Part shown: piece after piece, positions 41,801 to 52,882 of the stretch | Layout: each line of letters opens with the position of its first letter | How positions within the stretch are numbered: the stretch's first letter is position 1 | DNA from: Montifringilla adamsi | Lineage: Eukaryota; Chordata; Aves; Passeriformes; Passeridae | Length of the DNA: 64,000 nt | Direction of reading: 5' to 3' | NCBI GenBank assembly: GCA_017590115.1 | Contig: JAGGNK010013114.1 | Span: 3,475,359 to 3,539,358 of the forward strand | Translations under genes and position numbers: made by a program | Notes under the pieces: model-generated | The model's database searches: none | What the model saw: the letters and a program-made list of their open reading frames with translations, nothing else | What the model was told of the DNA's origin: nothing

Positions 41801-44619
41801 ATTTTAGGTAAGCTTTATTTTAGGAACATGTGTCTATTCAGTGGCTATAAAAATGTATGATTAAAAAATGACTGACTGACATATTTTGCATTTCTCAAAT
41901 GGCAAACTTGAGAATCTACGTATTTTCAACTATTGATATAATTGAAATTATTTAAAGATACTTGGCATAGAAATGCAAACCTTCATACAGCACTGCTATT
42001 TATGAGAACAGACCTCATACTGAATTTGATTTTTTACAGTCCATATGTTCCTGTTCAGCCAAGTATCTCAAAACAAAGAGTTTGTCTAAATGTAAAGCTA
42101 CACTAACTGAAACAGCAGCTTGATCCACACCTATCAGAGCAATCTAAAACACATATTACTCATGGTCCAAGGTCAGTGCTCCCACAGAAGCAGGCAGAAA
42201 CAAACACATATGAGCTCTCTGCTGTGGCTATCCACACATCACCAGCGACACTAACAAATGTGCTGAAGCCCAGCAGCTGAATGGTGGGCAGACAGCTTGG
42301 CTCTGCTTTACTGTGCTCAAGTTAACAATCCTTGGCACAGACACCACCTTAAAGGCTGTAACATCGTGTAATTGCACTGAGAGCTGGATGTGCAGAGGGT
42401 TTCAAAGCCCTTATAGAGTTAAAGCAGTACTTAAGTAACGAGAACAACTTTTCCTGCAAGCCTTAATTGGAGCTAAGCAAAACTAAAGCACTTGACCTGC
42501 AGGGGAAAAAAAAGCCCGAACAAACCCAACTTTTTCATACACAGTTTGCATAAGTTGAATCAAGTCAACGCTCAAATGCAGTGACATTGTAAAAGTCTGA
42601 AAACTGTAAGGAAGTAATCTGTTTTACTGGTGGCTAAAATGAGATATAACATGAAAAAATAACTAGAACCAAATTTACAGAAAACTGAAGTAGACTCAGT
42701 TTTCTGTAAAACTGAATTTAATCACCAGCTGCTGCAATTCACAACCTCCTTCTCATTCAAAGAAAAGGCTGCCTGTGCTGAAAAATTCATCAGTATGTGG
42801 CTACCTCTTAATTGCAAGAAGTCTTCCCACCACTCTAAAATGACACCCATATAAGTAAATAATGAGAAACCTCTCCTTCATATGAACACAAAATTATTTT
42901 CATTTTCACAGTATGTGTCTGAATTTCTTAGCTATTTACCTCTCTATAATTAGAGGGAGAGAACTATGTGTGATTTCAAAACAAACACAAACATCCTACC
43001 AAAGCAAACTGGGGGGAGTTGAGAGCATTAATTTAATTTAATGTTAGAGCATTCTCTAACAGAGAGAATCTGTTGGTCTGATCATTTAAGGCTCACTAGC
43101 ATGTCTTAATAAAAAGATTTTTCTACTTTGATAAATTACAGAAGAATGTTGTTACGAGCAGATGAAGTCCCAGCCTCAAAGAACAGTTAACCAGCTACAG
43201 GTATCTTTAATTTTAGTTATAGATTTATGAATTAGAGTAACATGGTCTGTCTCAGAGTTCCTTTATTTATCCTCTAAGAGTATATAACAAAAATCTTCAC
43301 AGTCTCACAAAAGTTACCATGCATTAGTATCTCAGTTCATCAAAGTATTCCAGTACAAATTTGACCCTCCAATTTGAGTCCTTAATAAGGAAGCATAATT
43401 ATAGACGGTTCAGATCCATGCAATACAGCATAATAAAGCTCAGCCACAGGCATGCAGATCACATGGAATTAAATTTGCATCCATGGCCATGGCTAATGTA
43501 AACAATTAATTTCATTTGGTTTAGTTATCAACCAAGTGAAAACACAAGCTGCATCACATGATACTCATGAGTTTGACTGGCTCTCTCCTGTCCACTGCAA
43601 AATCTATATGCCTTAACCAGGGAAAGATTGTTTTCTATTGATTTGTACTTTGTTGAGATACCTGTATGTCTAAAAGCATGAAAGCTTCAAATGAAATTTG
43701 CCTGTAATCGAAGCATTCCTAGCATCAGTTTCCTGAGTTGATTGCCACATATTTCATAGGGATGGATTTTCAGACTCTCTCACAGGGTATTTCCAGCAGG
43801 TAAAGAACAACTTTTTAAATCTAGACATTTCAAAGTCAATAGTCATTGATGGTCTGGCTTGAAAAGCACAAAAAACAGGGGAAAGACACAAAAAGCATAC
43901 ATTTTGCACTGGAAATGAGATCATATATATAGACAAGAATCATCCATCTTTGGATTTCTGCACAAACACAGCCTGTTAATAACTGGATTGAAACTAAAAC
44001 ATAAAGTAAGAAGAAAACCAGATCAAATAATGTCTTGCATCCCAAAGAACCTGAACTTATTACATGAGCTTCCCTCTCTCCCACAGAGAATCTTTCCAAT
44101 GATACCTTGATGAATTTTTCCATATTGCCACTATCAGTAATTTACCATTAGCTTATATTGATCTGTTTTCCATTCTCCCACAGTTTAATAATTTGTACTT
44201 TTAATGAGTTGTTTTACAGCTAGTTTAGGCAAATTTCAGGCAGAATTATGGTTAGAACATAGACATAGTTGAAGACTTAGATATGAATTTAAAACAAGGA
44301 TAACTACTGAACATTAAAGTGAATTTTCTTTCAGGTGGAGTCTGCCAGTCAGATGTGTTATGCCTCACTTGATCACAGTGTCAAGGGAAAATGCAAAAAA
44401 CCAAGGAGAAAGAAAGATCCTTCATTAGAGGAAGATGAAGGAGAAAGATCATCTAACGCCATGGTGGCTTCCAAAGTTAGCATTTACCTCAATAGTGAGC
44501 AGCTGGCTGCCGAAAACACGGCGAAAGTAGAAGCCATTCATGATGATCCCGTCAGATTAATGGGCTTGATTCATAATACAAAGGGGGAGAACCGAATATG
44601 TAATGAACCGAATATGTAA
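38768..44619 (+). CDS. TRAT1: T-cell receptor-associated transmembrane adapter 1, complete five-exon CDS
   Basis: Joined exons 38768-38870, 40393-40429, 41746-41807, 43142-43200 and 44335-44619 give 181 residues; human TRAT1 is about 186. Every junction has GT/AG sites and the phases agree. The protein has a very short outer segment with Cys3, where the mammalian protein also has a cysteine used for disulfide dimerisation. A single membrane span follows (about residues 8-28), then Lys-Lys-Lys, then a cytoplasmic tail. The tail keeps the tyrosine motifs of the family: YGNL (Tyr59), YEQM (Tyr72, a PI3-kinase p85-type YxxM site) and YASL (Tyr96), plus the C-terminal block IHDDPVRLMGLI. In mammals TRAT1 associates with the TCR/CD3 complex and helps keep it at the T-cell surface; I infer the same role here. 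The start ATG has G at -3 and +4. The tail end is slightly longer than in human. Identification is from remembered family sequence. Confidence 0.95.
38871..40392. other. TRAT1 intron 1, with a CpG-bearing patch
   Basis: Mostly AT-rich intron. The segment 39480-39745 stands out: it has about seven CpGs, higher GC, and an open frame on the plus strand ending at 39748. It matches no exon of TRAT1 that I know. Confidence 0.5.
40393..40429 (+). CDS. TRAT1: TRAT1 exon 2
   Basis: This is a 37-nt exon between a polypyrimidine tract ending cccag and a gtaagt donor. It codes for SKILKDYEENDP (residues 35-46), and its last two bases join exon 3 to make Ser47. It is too short to stand out by ORF length. 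It is supported by the strong splice sites and by exact phase with exons 1 and 3. Confidence 0.88.
41746..41807 (+). CDS. TRAT1: TRAT1 exon 3: YGNL tyrosine motif
   Basis: A 62-nt exon with acceptor ggtag and donor gtaagc. It codes for YDGYHTEDYPVYGNLNQDIL (residues 48-67), which matches the acidic, tyrosine-rich segment of mammalian TRAT1 that ends in the YGNL motif. Four tyrosines fall within 12 residues. Confidence 0.93.
42674..42710. repeat. Perfect 15-bp inverted repeat with 7-nt loop in TRAT1 intron 3
   Basis: TTTACAGAAAACTGA at 42674-42688 is the exact reverse complement of 42696-42710, with AGTAGAC between them. It would fold as a hairpin in RNA. No function is known. Confidence 0.85.
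43142..43200 (+). CDS. TRAT1: TRAT1 exon 4: YEQM PI3K-binding motif
   Basis: A 59-nt exon with acceptor ttacag and donor gtatct. It codes for residues 68-87, including CCYEQMK. The YEQM is the YxxM site reported in mammalian TRAT1 to recruit the PI3-kinase p85 subunit when phosphorylated. The exon ends in phase 0 at a glutamine, directly before exon 5. Confidence 0.93.
44335..44619 (+). CDS. TRAT1: TRAT1 exon 5: C-terminal tail and stop
   Basis: This is the terminal coding exon. Its acceptor is tttctttcag; it reads from Val88 to the TAA at 44617-44619. It contains QMCYASLDHSVKGK, nearly identical to mammalian TRAT1, then a basic KKPRRKK stretch, a Ser/Glu-rich linker, and the conserved block around HDDPVRLMGLI. 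The last dozen residues differ from the mammalian end and add a few amino acids. Confidence 0.95.
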   Translation: MESASQMCYASLDHSVKGKCKKPRRKKDPSLEEDEGERSSNAMVASKVSIYLNSEQLAAENTAKVEAIHDDPVRLMGLIHNTKGENRICNEPNM

Positions 44620-45287
44620 CCATAAAGTAAGATTCGCTTTTTCATTCTGGAGGATCAATGATTGATCAGAGAAAATATTCCAGAAAGCTGACATACTAAA
44701 CCGTGGTATGAAATGGGTAACTTAAGTGTTCCAAACTGTCTGCCAAGCACATTTATAGACTAAGCAAGACATAGGTCCAGACTGCCACTCAGATGGATCT
44801 GCCCTTCTGAAGACAATCTGAAAGAGTTGCAGAAGCTGGTAGCTCAGCATTCATGTGGTAGTGATTCCAGTAAGAACTGATCCCATTTTAAACAATCATC
44901 AGCTTTCAAGCAGTCCTAAAAGACCCCCTTGTTGTCTATACAGCTCTAGCAGAGTACAACTATTCCATATTAACTTCAATACTTTTGAAATGAGATTGTG
45001 TTTCATACTTGCACACTTGGTGATTAGTTGTTTTACCAAGAACTGATCTGCTGTTACACACTGTGAACTTTCTGACTGTGACTGGTCTATGGCAATGACT
45101 GGAGGATAATTTAACAGCTGATTTAAAGTAGTAATTGTACATTTCACAAGACTTAGCAGTATCTTTGTGTATTTTTAGTTTCCTCTAACAGTACTAGAAT
45201 ACATCTCAAATCTCAACTCCTCTACTAGTGTAATATTGAATACAGCTGTATTCAAGGGTCCACAAAAATTATCACATCATCTGTAAC

Positions 45288-45293
45288 AATAAA
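45288..45293 (+). terminator. TRAT1: Candidate TRAT1 polyadenylation signal
   Basis: AATAAA lies 669 bases after the TRAT1 stop codon, the first canonical hexamer I see downstream on this strand. This implies a 3' UTR of about 0.7 kb. No transcript evidence is available, so a later site is possible. Confidence 0.4.
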
Positions 45294-47729
45294 TCTAGGA
45301 AGTATTTCTTCCAATATCCCATGTTATGTTTGCATTCCTATTGGGTTTTCCATTGCCATCCTTAAATATTCTACAAAAACAGAAAGAGCTTTTTATTTCC
45401 CCAAACTCTTCACTTACTGTATGTACATTTATTTGAAGACTAAACTCTTTAAATGTAAGTTTTATAGAGTGGGTATCTATTTTTATATTCTGGGAGTCAT
45501 TACGTAGTTGCAGCAGGAAACAAGCTGATGTAATGTGTCTGCCTCTAGGTGTCAGACACTTCTGCCTTCTCAAAAAAACAGGACATTTGAGCCTTTAAAA
45601 TGCAAAGAGCAGTGCCAAGGAACTTGAAACTCTGAAGCACAGAGCCCTAAAACTGGTCCTGAAAGAGACAGACCTGGAAACAAAAGGCACATAGTACAGA
45701 GCCAACATCTTCTAACAGTAGAAATGGATGGACACATCAAGGGATGATATAAATTTATGGGAAAAAAAAAACAACAAAAAAACCCCCAAACAATGGTTAA
45801 ATTCAACTTGTCATTTCAATCTGGTAACTAATTTAATGGAAATGAGGCATCCATTTCTCTCATTGAGTGTACATGTAACATTAAGTTCACTTAATGGGAT
45901 TTAAGTATATTTAGTTTAACCTCTCTATTCTTGATTTTCATTGTTGAGTCCAGCTATATGTTTATGCTAATTTTCATCAGCTGCTTTCCCCTGCAACATA
46001 GTTTGTTCAAAGAGCATTTTTGTAAATATTCTCCATATATAGCTATACACACTTCCTTTCCACATTTAATCACTGCCTCCAATAAATTATTGATTGTGGC
46101 TCTCAGGATGATCTTTAATAGCCTATCAACTATTTCCAAGGCATTTGTAATGCTGCCACATTCAAATTCAGCTTTATTCTTTTGGCTCTTTACCCTCCAT
46201 CTGCTTAAATAAGCAATCAAACAACCTAATTTTTTTTTAAAACAAGTTTTGGGGTAGTTTCCAAATGACTACTGAATCCTTACATAAAAAAGCATTTTCA
46301 ATATTGTGCCATCTTCAAGACATTAGAGAAAGACCTACATAAACTATCATATACTAGTTAAATTATTTACATATAAAGCAAGTTTCAACTAATTACAACA
46401 CAAGAAGAGGTGCTAGGTTTTAGGTTTACACTGTCTCAGTAACCTCAGCTGTTTTTCCACTGTTCCTTAAAAAATTTTTATAGCAAAGAGAAGCACTGTA
46501 AAGCTTTTTTTTATTAATGGTAAGCTTAGCATTCAAGTACCAGTTCAATGGAACAGTAAAGAATAAGTAAACAAGAGGAAATATGGTGGAAAAAGCAAAA
46601 CTCTTTGGAAGGGTAGGAGAATGGAACTCAAAACACAAGAGATCAGGTAGCACCACTGACATCTTTATAAGCTGAGGCAGATGTATTTCAGCAGTAATTT
46701 AGCATTTGATAATCACTGCAGATGTACCTGGCTAAACATCCCTGGTCTAGCAGTTGTTAGTATCATTAGGAGAAACAACAGACTTTTGCTTGTATCAAGA
46801 GTCTGCTGGCTCACATGGTGTAGGAAGATCAACTCTAAAAATAGAAACTCTTATTCCCTTTTTTGCTACTGCTAGCACCCAAAACATGGCATTGGTATGA
46901 TCTTATCTTCCAACACTTAAAGGTTTTCCAAGAACAACCTCTTTAAATTATTTCAAAGTAATCTTCATTAAGATAATTTTGCTATGTTGAATAAACCAAC
47001 TTATCTTCCTTACCTGTCTGAGCTGCATTGAAGTTGCTGTGTAGAAGTCATACCTAGATTCAGAACAGGTCCAAACCACAATTCCAGCTGACTTCTAAAT
47101 TACTTTAGAACAGAAAACAATGAATTATGTAATCTCTCAAAACTAGTGTATCAAGAAATACTGCGAAATAATTACCTCAACAAATCCAAGAGGAAGATAC
47201 TTCATAAAATATATTCCCTACAGTGCATCTGTGTCTGGAAAAGGAAGAAAAAAGAGCCTCAAGAGCATTTCTAAAAGACAGTATTTTACTGCTGTCATGG
47301 AAAGACACGTAATATCCAAATTATGAAGAATGGAAAGTGTGTGCAGAAGTTCGTAGTGCAGAGAAAACCTCACTAGAGGTGGCTTCTTGTCCTATTCAAG
47401 AACAATACTTAAGATAACAAGATTTTGGTTTTAAGAGCTAAAATAAACCCCTCCTGTGTGTCTGGAAATAAAGTAAAGCCAAAGAAAACAAGTATCTTCC
47501 TTTTCTGAAGCTCAGAAAGCTAACAAGGGGCACTGCTGATAAAACAGCAAGTACCTGATCTGACACCACTAACACAATACCCTTGCCAAGAAAGGACACA
47601 GCAGTGAAAACCTGTGGGACCCTCATACCTCATTCTCATGGATTTGCTCGTGCAGGTATACAAACCCCTCCTGAGAATTCACGTAAGTGAAATAAAATGT
47701 TGAAGGCAGGTATTTGTTCAGAACAGTTT

Positions 47730-47818
47730 TTTATTTAGAACACATACTCTGTCAGGTACAACTTTATCAAAACAGAGAATGCAATTATCAAACCTACTAA
47801 ACAGTATAAACTTTTATT
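47730..47818 (-). terminator. Pair of minus-strand AATAAA signals, possible distal 3' end
   Basis: Two minus-strand AATAAA hexamers (47813-47818 and 47730-47735) lie about 80 bases apart in a U/A-rich context typical of vertebrate 3' ends. They could end a long HJURP 3' UTR of about 3.5 kb or an unrecognised minus-strand transcript. AT-rich background makes chance occurrence likely. Confidence 0.2.
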
Positions 47819-47830
47819 GAACAATCAACT

Positions 47831-48135
47831 CTGGAAAATTTTAACATTAACATTGCATAGAAAACTTAAGTCATAGCATATAGCAGTGATTTTTGGGTCT
47901 GTACTGATGCATCCAAAAAGCATGAATATGCAGCTGTTTAGGTAAATGAGCTTGTTCCTTGTTATTAACACAGTAAGAATCGAAGTTTATTATATCAACT
48001 TTGGTGATCTACTTAGAAAATGTTAACATTAACATAGCAGTGAATTTGGATCTGTACTGAGAGACTCAAACATGAATAAGCAGCAATTTAGGTAAATGAG
48101 CTTGTTCCTTATTATTAATACAATAAGAACCAAAG
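47831..48135. repeat. Diverged tandem duplication, about 150-180 bp unit
   Basis: Two related blocks share ttaacattaaca, gatctgtactga-like and aggtaaatgagcttgttcct segments in the same order: about 47831-47990 and 48011-48135. The spacing varies from 180 to 151 bp because of indels. The copies have several substitutions, so the duplication is old. It lies between TRAT1 and HJURP. Confidence 0.7.
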
Positions 48136-50957
48136 CTTATCAGCAAATAAAAACAATACAGATTACATTCTGTTATTACAAATACTGTCAAATAAAAAAA
48201 TCCAACTTAGCCATAAATTGAGTAAGAAGTGCCCTGTTAAAAGGGAAGAACCCCTCCCTGAAGATTTGAACTATAAGGAAGTATAAACCAGAACTAGTTG
48301 TGTATTGCTTACATCCTTGATTCTTGGAAGCAACAACATTGAATAAAACCCAACCTATATAAAACTTTTTAAACTGTAACAGTGCATTAATGCTTCTTGG
48401 TGAGCTTTAACCAGGGAGTCATCCAAGGGATTCCTACAATTGGTCTTTCCTATCAGTGTAGCTTAGTTTTCGGTATACCCTAAGGAAAAAAAAAACCAAA
48501 ACCACTGTTTAGATGATGGAGCAAATTACACAAAAATACTGTATTTGCTGAAACTCCAGTGAACAGGATGAAAATGAAACAAATTGTCAAAGCAAGGTAT
48601 CTGAACATCTTGACTGTGAAGAGCAGCAGTGCTCCTTGTCCTGCTTTCCTATGTGCTTTCAGATGGAGAGGAAGCTTTTCATGCTATGTTATTTTAATGC
48701 CTCAGTAGTGCTACTAGATCAATCTAAGTTATGTATATCTATTAAACTTTGAGATGCAATCTTGGAATGTATTCACAACTAGTTAAAAGGTATAGACACA
48801 AGTGAGAACACCTTGCATATTACTTAAGAAATTGCTTGATTTTTTTCTCCTATTTTAAACTAATTTGGTTTACATCTGACAATTAAGTATAGCAGTAAAG
48901 CTGTAGGACAGTGTTCACACAGAGCTGTTAGGAACATTAGTTATGAACACTTATCTTATTAGTTATGAACATTTCCTTTTCAGAAATCTCTTTCATAATC
49001 ATCTTCTAGATAAAGGCAATCTGGTTCCAGATAGAAATACATTATTCCTTTTCTTTTCACAACCATTCCTTACAAAATAGAGCATTTTCCCACATGGCTT
49101 AGGCATTAAACATCTGAGGGATTTGAAGCCATTAAAAAACTTCACTGCTGGGAACCATAGAAAGCTAAAAATATCACACCACAGGCCTCAGGAAGCTTTC
49201 CAGCTAACAGTCCATTCTGGCTACAAATCAGCAAACATGTCTTTGTGTAATTAAAGAAGAAAGAAATAGATTTTATTCCAGATTACTTGGAAGAAAACTC
49301 TGAAATTTTGATTTCTCTACTTATAGGCATTGAAGAGAGAAAACCCATTTCCTTTCAAACAATAACTAATTTTTCAGGAATGGTTGTTTTGTATGGGGAC
49401 ACAGAATAATGTAGTGAGGAAGAACAAAAGGAAATCCAAAAAGTGAGAAGAACTTTGCTATGTTAAATGGGCATACTCAACATTGCAAAAACATCCTTGC
49501 ATAGCATCAGTTTGTCTCCAATCTTTCATTATATAAGAAATAATCAAAATATAATCTTTATCAATATTGTATGTATTTGTAATACAAGCCTCTAAATTTC
49601 AATTCCATCTTTGCTTAAACTGAAACTTTTTTTACATCATTAAACTTCTTTTCTGGTTAAATTCTCCATACAAGTAGTTTAAAAAATGCTTTCAGCCTTC
49701 CTTTGAACATCTAATTCAAACATTGTCAGTAAATGTTGATATCAGCCATATGATGATCTCAAGCATAGTGAAAATACTTCTTGACTGAGCTTGGGAAGCA
49801 GCAAAATGTCTGGTGACAAATTACACTTATGCCAAAAAAGCATGAAAAAATGTTTTGGTAAATAAAATCAGGAATTTTTTAGAGAGATTTAATGATTTTA
49901 AAATCCTTAGAATATTAAATGTTTGTAATTAAAAATCGAAGAGATCTGAAGCTTTATAATCCTTTAAAAGTTACTATTTTCTATGAAAACCAGACATTTT
50001 AGGCCATTATTCAGGGAACTGAAAGAGTGTCCTGCTTCCAGAGATCTAAATACACTGCCAGTGGTGTTAATAGCAGGAGGAGAGGATCTCTGATATGTTC
50101 CAAACAGAGCCACCACCATGCAGGTAATGATGCCCAACTGCACAGAGGCCAACTTTTGCAAGTCCTTTTAAGTAACAATGTGCTGCACTCCTCTCTGAGA
50201 GGACTTGTCAGCTTAAACACAGAGCCACAATAAAACAATTCCATAGCATATCTAAAATAATAAATGCCACTGTAAAGAACACCAGATAAGGATTACAGTA
50301 GGCATTCAGTCAGGTCATCTTACTGTCTCGTGCTCAGCAGCTCTCCTTGCTGGAGTCTGGCTAATTTTGACCGCAGACACTTGCCTCTCGTGTTCAAGTC
50401 TGCAGGTGTGATTAGCTTGGGCTCTCCCACACTCATTTTCATTCTACAAGTATGGATGTCACCTCCATATCTTTAATAGAGGCGCAGAGGAGTAAGAATT
50501 CATTTTGAAATCTCTTTTAAAAAGAGGCTATTATTACCTTTGGTGACACTTGCTCACATTTCTCAGAGAGCTGCAATTCTCCATTGCCCCAGGCCATCCA
50601 GAGTGTGCACCTGCAGTCCCAGATTCTGCTGATTAGAAACAGTGGATGAAAAGGGCAAGAACAATGTTGAGGAGCATGAACATTACAGAATGTTGTTTAG
50701 CCTATTTAAACATTGAAAGTACTTCAATGGGCAAATTTCCTTAAGAAAATACTCTTGCGCAAATTAATAAAGTGTCTGAAATTAACCTTGCAGGGAAGTG
50801 CCAGGAATACCAAGAAAACGTTGATCTGAGGAATCATGACATGCAGAACCCTGAAAATAAAACATATAACATTCATTAAAAAATACACTATTTCACAGCT
50901 TGCCTCAGAAGAAATGACTGTGAACTTGGAAATAGGTGTCTGATTTAAATCAACAAG

Positions 50958-50963
50958 TTTAAT
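50958..50963 (-). terminator. HJURP: Candidate HJURP polyadenylation signal (ATTAAA)
   Basis: ATTAAA on the minus strand lies about 310 bases after the HJURP stop codon. It is the nearest acceptable hexamer; no AATAAA is seen on this strand before about 47.8 kb. A longer 3' UTR reaching the signals at 47813-47818 or 47730-47735 is possible. Confidence 0.25.
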
Positions 50964-51272
50964 GATTGCTGTGAAACCCTACAAAGATGAATTTGTTTGT
51001 TTCACCTTCTTAGTCTATAAAATAAATGTCATTATTTCAGAAGGAAAACACCATAACTGAGTCACTATTTGAGATCATTTTTTCCAGCAACATTGTCTAT
51101 TAAAATGGAGTAAAACCTTTAACTTAGAACCATTTCAATTGTATTAAATATTGAGAGCTTATCACATGGATCCAGGAGACCTGATATCCCCAAGCCCCCA
51201 GAGCTGTAAAACATCCCTACTGACCAAAAAGCACCAGAAGTATGCTATCCCTAGTTAAAACAGCTTGCAGCT

Positions 51273-52882
51273 CTAATCCATTCTTAAGCCCTTCTCCAAA
51301 TATCTACAGGTGCACAATTTTTTTCCCCCAAGGTCCTTAAATACCTGACAATGACGGTTGTGATCAGCAAAAAAGCTGGGGTTGCTACAGTTGAATGTGC
51401 TCAAAAAACCCATGCCACCTGTCTGAAGATTACCCTCTTTACTGTGGGAAATCTCCTGACATTTGCTTGAAGAAAAACAATGTTCTGGTATAAATTTCAG
51501 TCGCTTTACTGGTGAACAAGGAAGATGGTATTGAAAATTTCCCGCTCTTTTAACACTGGAAATTGAAGAATATCTTTGGACAGGAGAGTTAACAAGGGCA
51601 TTTACAGTTTGAGGCATCTTTTCGTATTTCCTGAAATTTGAAGTTGTCTGAAGCCCAGGAGATTTTGGAACAGGCTTCCCACACAGTTTCTCAAATTCTA
51701 AATCACACTGTTTAGGGGACCTCTCAGAAACACTTAGATTACTCTTCACTAATACTCCTTTCTCTTCAAGGTTCTGTGACTTAAACAGAGGGCTTGTCAA
51801 TGACAAAGGCTTTAGGTATTCTCCAGAAATCACTCTGTAGTAGAGTTCGTCAAATGCAGCATCTATTTCTTTGTCCGTCTTCGAAGAACTCTGCTTCCAG
51901 GAGGAAAATGACTCTTTGGGCTGGAAAGAAGTTATTTTTTGAGGATATACGAACACCTTTGATGATCTTGCAGGAGAACAATTTGTGGTAGGTATGGAAT
52001 TGTTTCTATTGCCATGGGAACTGCAAGCAGATGAACACAACTCTGAGGTACCAACAAAGAAGTCAGTTTTCTGAGTCTTACTCTCTTTTACAAGATGAAA
52101 CCCATCTGAACTAGCAGCAGATGTTATAAAACTGGGTTTTGAGAAATGTTTGTAAGTAAATGTTTCACCTTCTGTGTATTCTGAATTCTTTGGTGAGGCA
52201 GTAGCCTGTAATTTATTTTCAACTAGAAATCTCTCTCCTATTCTATCCATAACATCAGGAAAAGCAGTATGTTTGCAGACTTCTTGGCTTTTTCCAGATG
52301 CCAAATGTTGTTCTGAACTTGAGTCAGAGTAGTGCATTATTTTGATTTCATTTGTATCAGCACATGCATAAGGCACCAGACCAGATGAATTAATAATGGG
52401 GCAACTGTCACAACAGAATTCTCTGCTCTCATTCCCATAAGTTGGAATTTGGTTGTCTCTACTTCTACAGCTACACATGCTGTGAAATACTTTCTTTAGT
52501 TTACATTTACAGGGTCTGAACCCTCTCATTTTGTCTACAGTGACATTGAGCTTTGGTCTTCTAGAATGCCGTCTCTTGGACCGTAAGTCTCCAAACATGT
52601 ACTTCAATACTTTTCTCAGAGAATGCTTTGCCATGAGCTTTGTAAATATCTCTACCATTGCTGGATACAAGCTTGAAAGAGTTGGACTGCTCAAGAAGCA
52701 TTCCTCATCTCCAAAAATACTACCACATGAAGTCGTGCTCAGTTCTGGACAAGCTTGATGCCTGGGTGAGGCTATGGTATTTGATGAAATGGGAAAAGCA
52801 GAAAGTTGTAACTGTGGATATCTGGATGAAGAACATTCATTTGAAAATTCTAGCTTCTTTCTGCAAACAGCAGCTTGATTGC
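51273..52882 (-). CDS. HJURP: HJURP terminal coding exon: mid-domain and HJURP_C boxes
   Basis: This 1610-nt exon starts at a gaatag acceptor (two bases complete a Gly codon) and runs open for 535 codons to TAG at 51273-51275. The frame continues upstream of any ATG, so the exon is internal to the protein and not an independent ORF. It carries the mid-domain (about 52560-52680) with SSLYPAMVEIFTKLM and a dense Arg/Lys patch, and a Cys-rich stretch after it. Next comes a Ser/Thr-rich region with several SP sites. The two C-terminal boxes are AFDELYYRV (about 51805-51862) and LEFEKLCGKPVPKSP (about 51658-51706). The tail includes SPVKRLKFIPE. Confidence 0.82.

Larger units (their letters stand above)
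44620..51272. other. Convergent intergenic region between TRAT1 and HJURP
   Basis: Contains the TRAT1 3' UTR on the left and the HJURP 3' UTR on the right, plus the diverged tandem duplication near 48 kb. No protein-coding exon is convincing. A few short exon-like patches on the minus strand (near 50.8 and 50.55 kb) have plausible splice sites but no recognisable family. Confidence 0.5.

Noticed and set aside
50520..50640. Exon-like patch on the minus strand with a good donor and a Glu-rich open frame, possibly a GUCA1C relic
   Set aside because: GUCA1C would be expected near TRAT1 from human synteny, but no EF-hand loop is complete and no second exon was found. The acceptor is weak.
50790..50855. 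Short minus-strand exon-like segment after the HJURP stop codon
   Set aside because: The donor is poor (gttaat), two frames are open, and no family match was found. Most likely 3' UTR or intergenic sequence.
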